DNA of 54,123 nucleotides from an uncultured Candidatus Altimarinota bacterium (lineage in GTDB: Bacteria > Patescibacteriota > Gracilibacteria > BD1-5 > UBA6164). Position 1 is the first letter of the stretch. Each line of letters begins with the position of its first letter. Positions 53,434 to 54,123 of this stretch are shown piece after piece. Both the position numbers and the translations under genes were made by a program. Below the pieces are notes generated by a model. That model ran no database searches, had not been told where the DNA came from, and saw nothing but the letters and a program-made list of their open reading frames with translations. The DNA is taken from the NCBI GenBank assembly GCA_937944145.1, contig CALDZK010000003.1:1-54123 (forward strand). Reading direction: 5' to 3'.

Positions 53434-53802
53434 ATGACAGGCTACAATCCCCTAAACGAAGAAGAAACAAGAGTCATCATCAACAAAGGAACTGAGTATC
53501 CAGGAACGGGAGAATACATAGACCACACAGAAACTGGAACCTATATCTGTAGGCAGTGTGACGCTCCCCTGTACAAATCCGAAGACAAGTTCTCTGCAGG
53601 ATGTGGATGGCCGAGTTTCGATGATGAGATATTTTGAGCCGTAGAGAGACATGAGGATGCTGATGGGAGAAGATTCGAGATAGTCTGCGCGAACTGTCAG
53701 GGACATCTGGGGCATGTATTCCAGGGAGAGCGTCTGACTGAAAAAAATACTCGTCACTGCGTGAACTCTATCTCTCTCAAGTTTGTGCCCGATGAAAACT
53801 AA
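53434..53802 (+). CDS. msrB: Peptide methionine sulfoxide reductase B
   Basis: Reduces the R form of methionine sulfoxide. The 122-residue protein has zinc CxxC pairs CRQC and [23 protein letters not shown] and catalytic C109 in TRHCVNS. Its end overlaps the next msrA start by 11 bases, so the two are translationally coupled. One Gly uses TGA. Confidence 0.96.
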
Positions 53803-54123
53803 ACAAGCGCTCTTTTGACTTGGGTGTTTTTGGGGAGTACAAAAGTATTTTGATCAGATTCCTGGAGTCATGGGGACAGAAGTCTGATATGCAGGAGGGT
53901 CGACACAAAACGCGACTTACAGAGAGATAGGAGATCATAGCGAAGTCATACTCATAGACTATGATCCACGACTCATATCATACAGGCAACTACTCGAGAG
54001 TTTCATACAAAAACGTGATCCTGGATTTCCCAGTTACAAAACGCAATACGATAGCCTCATCCTCTACGAAAATGATGAGGAAAAGAAAATAGCTCAAGAT
54101 TTTTTTCAAGAGCAAGCGCAAAA
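53792..54123 (+). CDS. msrA: Second MsrA, 3' end outside window
   Basis: ATG at 53792 overlaps msrB. Visible residues 1-110: C12 in [43 protein letters not shown] and [15 protein letters not shown]. It is divergent from the msrA at 46021 and belongs to a shorter subgroup usually linked to msrB. The gene runs off the end of the window. Confidence 0.9.

Noticed and set aside
3-54123. Most genes as frameshifted or pseudogenes because of in-frame TGA
   Set aside because: TGA falls at conserved glycines in many families, so this is recoding and not decay.

Overview
The window comes from a bacterium that reads UGA as glycine (genetic code 25), so it is Absconditabacteria (SR1) or Gracilibacteria (BD1-5) in the candidate phyla radiation. 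Almost every long gene is broken by in-frame TGA triplets, and these fall where the protein family has an invariant glycine. Examples are MetK, the DTTGAGD motif of the PfkB kinase, the STGPDS loop of TilS and the GGFDVIVGNPPY region of a methylase. Every gene I could close ends in TAA or TAG. The DNA is AT-rich and packed, with many convergent genes sharing terminators or overlapping stops. Shine-Dalgarno sites are scarce. All coordinates below read TGA as Gly.

Layout. 1-6.4 kb (+): metK (5' end missing), a large unknown protein, an OmpR-type two-component pair and a secreted coiled-coil protein. 6.3-14.3 kb (-): a shikimate-kinase-like P-loop protein; a glycyl-tRNA synthetase operon led by a nuclease-like DUF5655 gene and a T-box leader; three related SLH-type secreted proteins, one fused to thioredoxin; and unknown genes with attenuator-like leaders. 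14.3-17.7 kb (-): HtpX, a Pol I-like exonuclease without a polymerase domain, and a PfkB kinase. 17.8-25 kb: ferredoxin-reductase-like protein, nucleoside phosphorylase, MraY, pterin dehydratase, RNHCP protein, PsiE-like protein, TilS and an alpha/beta-hydrolase-like protein. 25.2-41 kb (mostly +): two 3D-domain cell-wall proteins, AGOG glycosylase, GrpE (-), a beta-hydroxyacid dehydrogenase (-), exonuclease III, UvrC, a phosphatase-like gene (-), TatD, an RNase II/R catalytic protein, a HAD phosphatase and a DUF4153-like membrane protein.

41-46 kb (-): a small protein with an SSB-like C-terminal tip, a cysteine dioxygenase/PLP decarboxylase pair that should make hypotaurine, a surface protein, and a ZIP transporter with a Fur/Zur regulator whose start carries a palindromic operator. 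46-53.4 kb (-): a defence island with a single-chain restriction-modification enzyme, an RloC-like ATPase with a zinc hook, and two small genes. The restriction enzyme carries an in-frame REP-associated tyrosine transposase domain, and REP-like palindromes lie inside and upstream of the gene. The edges hold msrA, msrB and a second msrA; with CDO and the two-component system this suggests a cell that handles redox stress while living on or in a host.

Most notable: the transposase domain inside the restriction enzyme with its palindromes; the glycine-type T-box ahead of glyS in an organism that recodes UGA to glycine; a phosphatase whose catalytic Cys codon is UGA; the hypotaurine gene pair; and a palindromic repeat inserted in uvrC.
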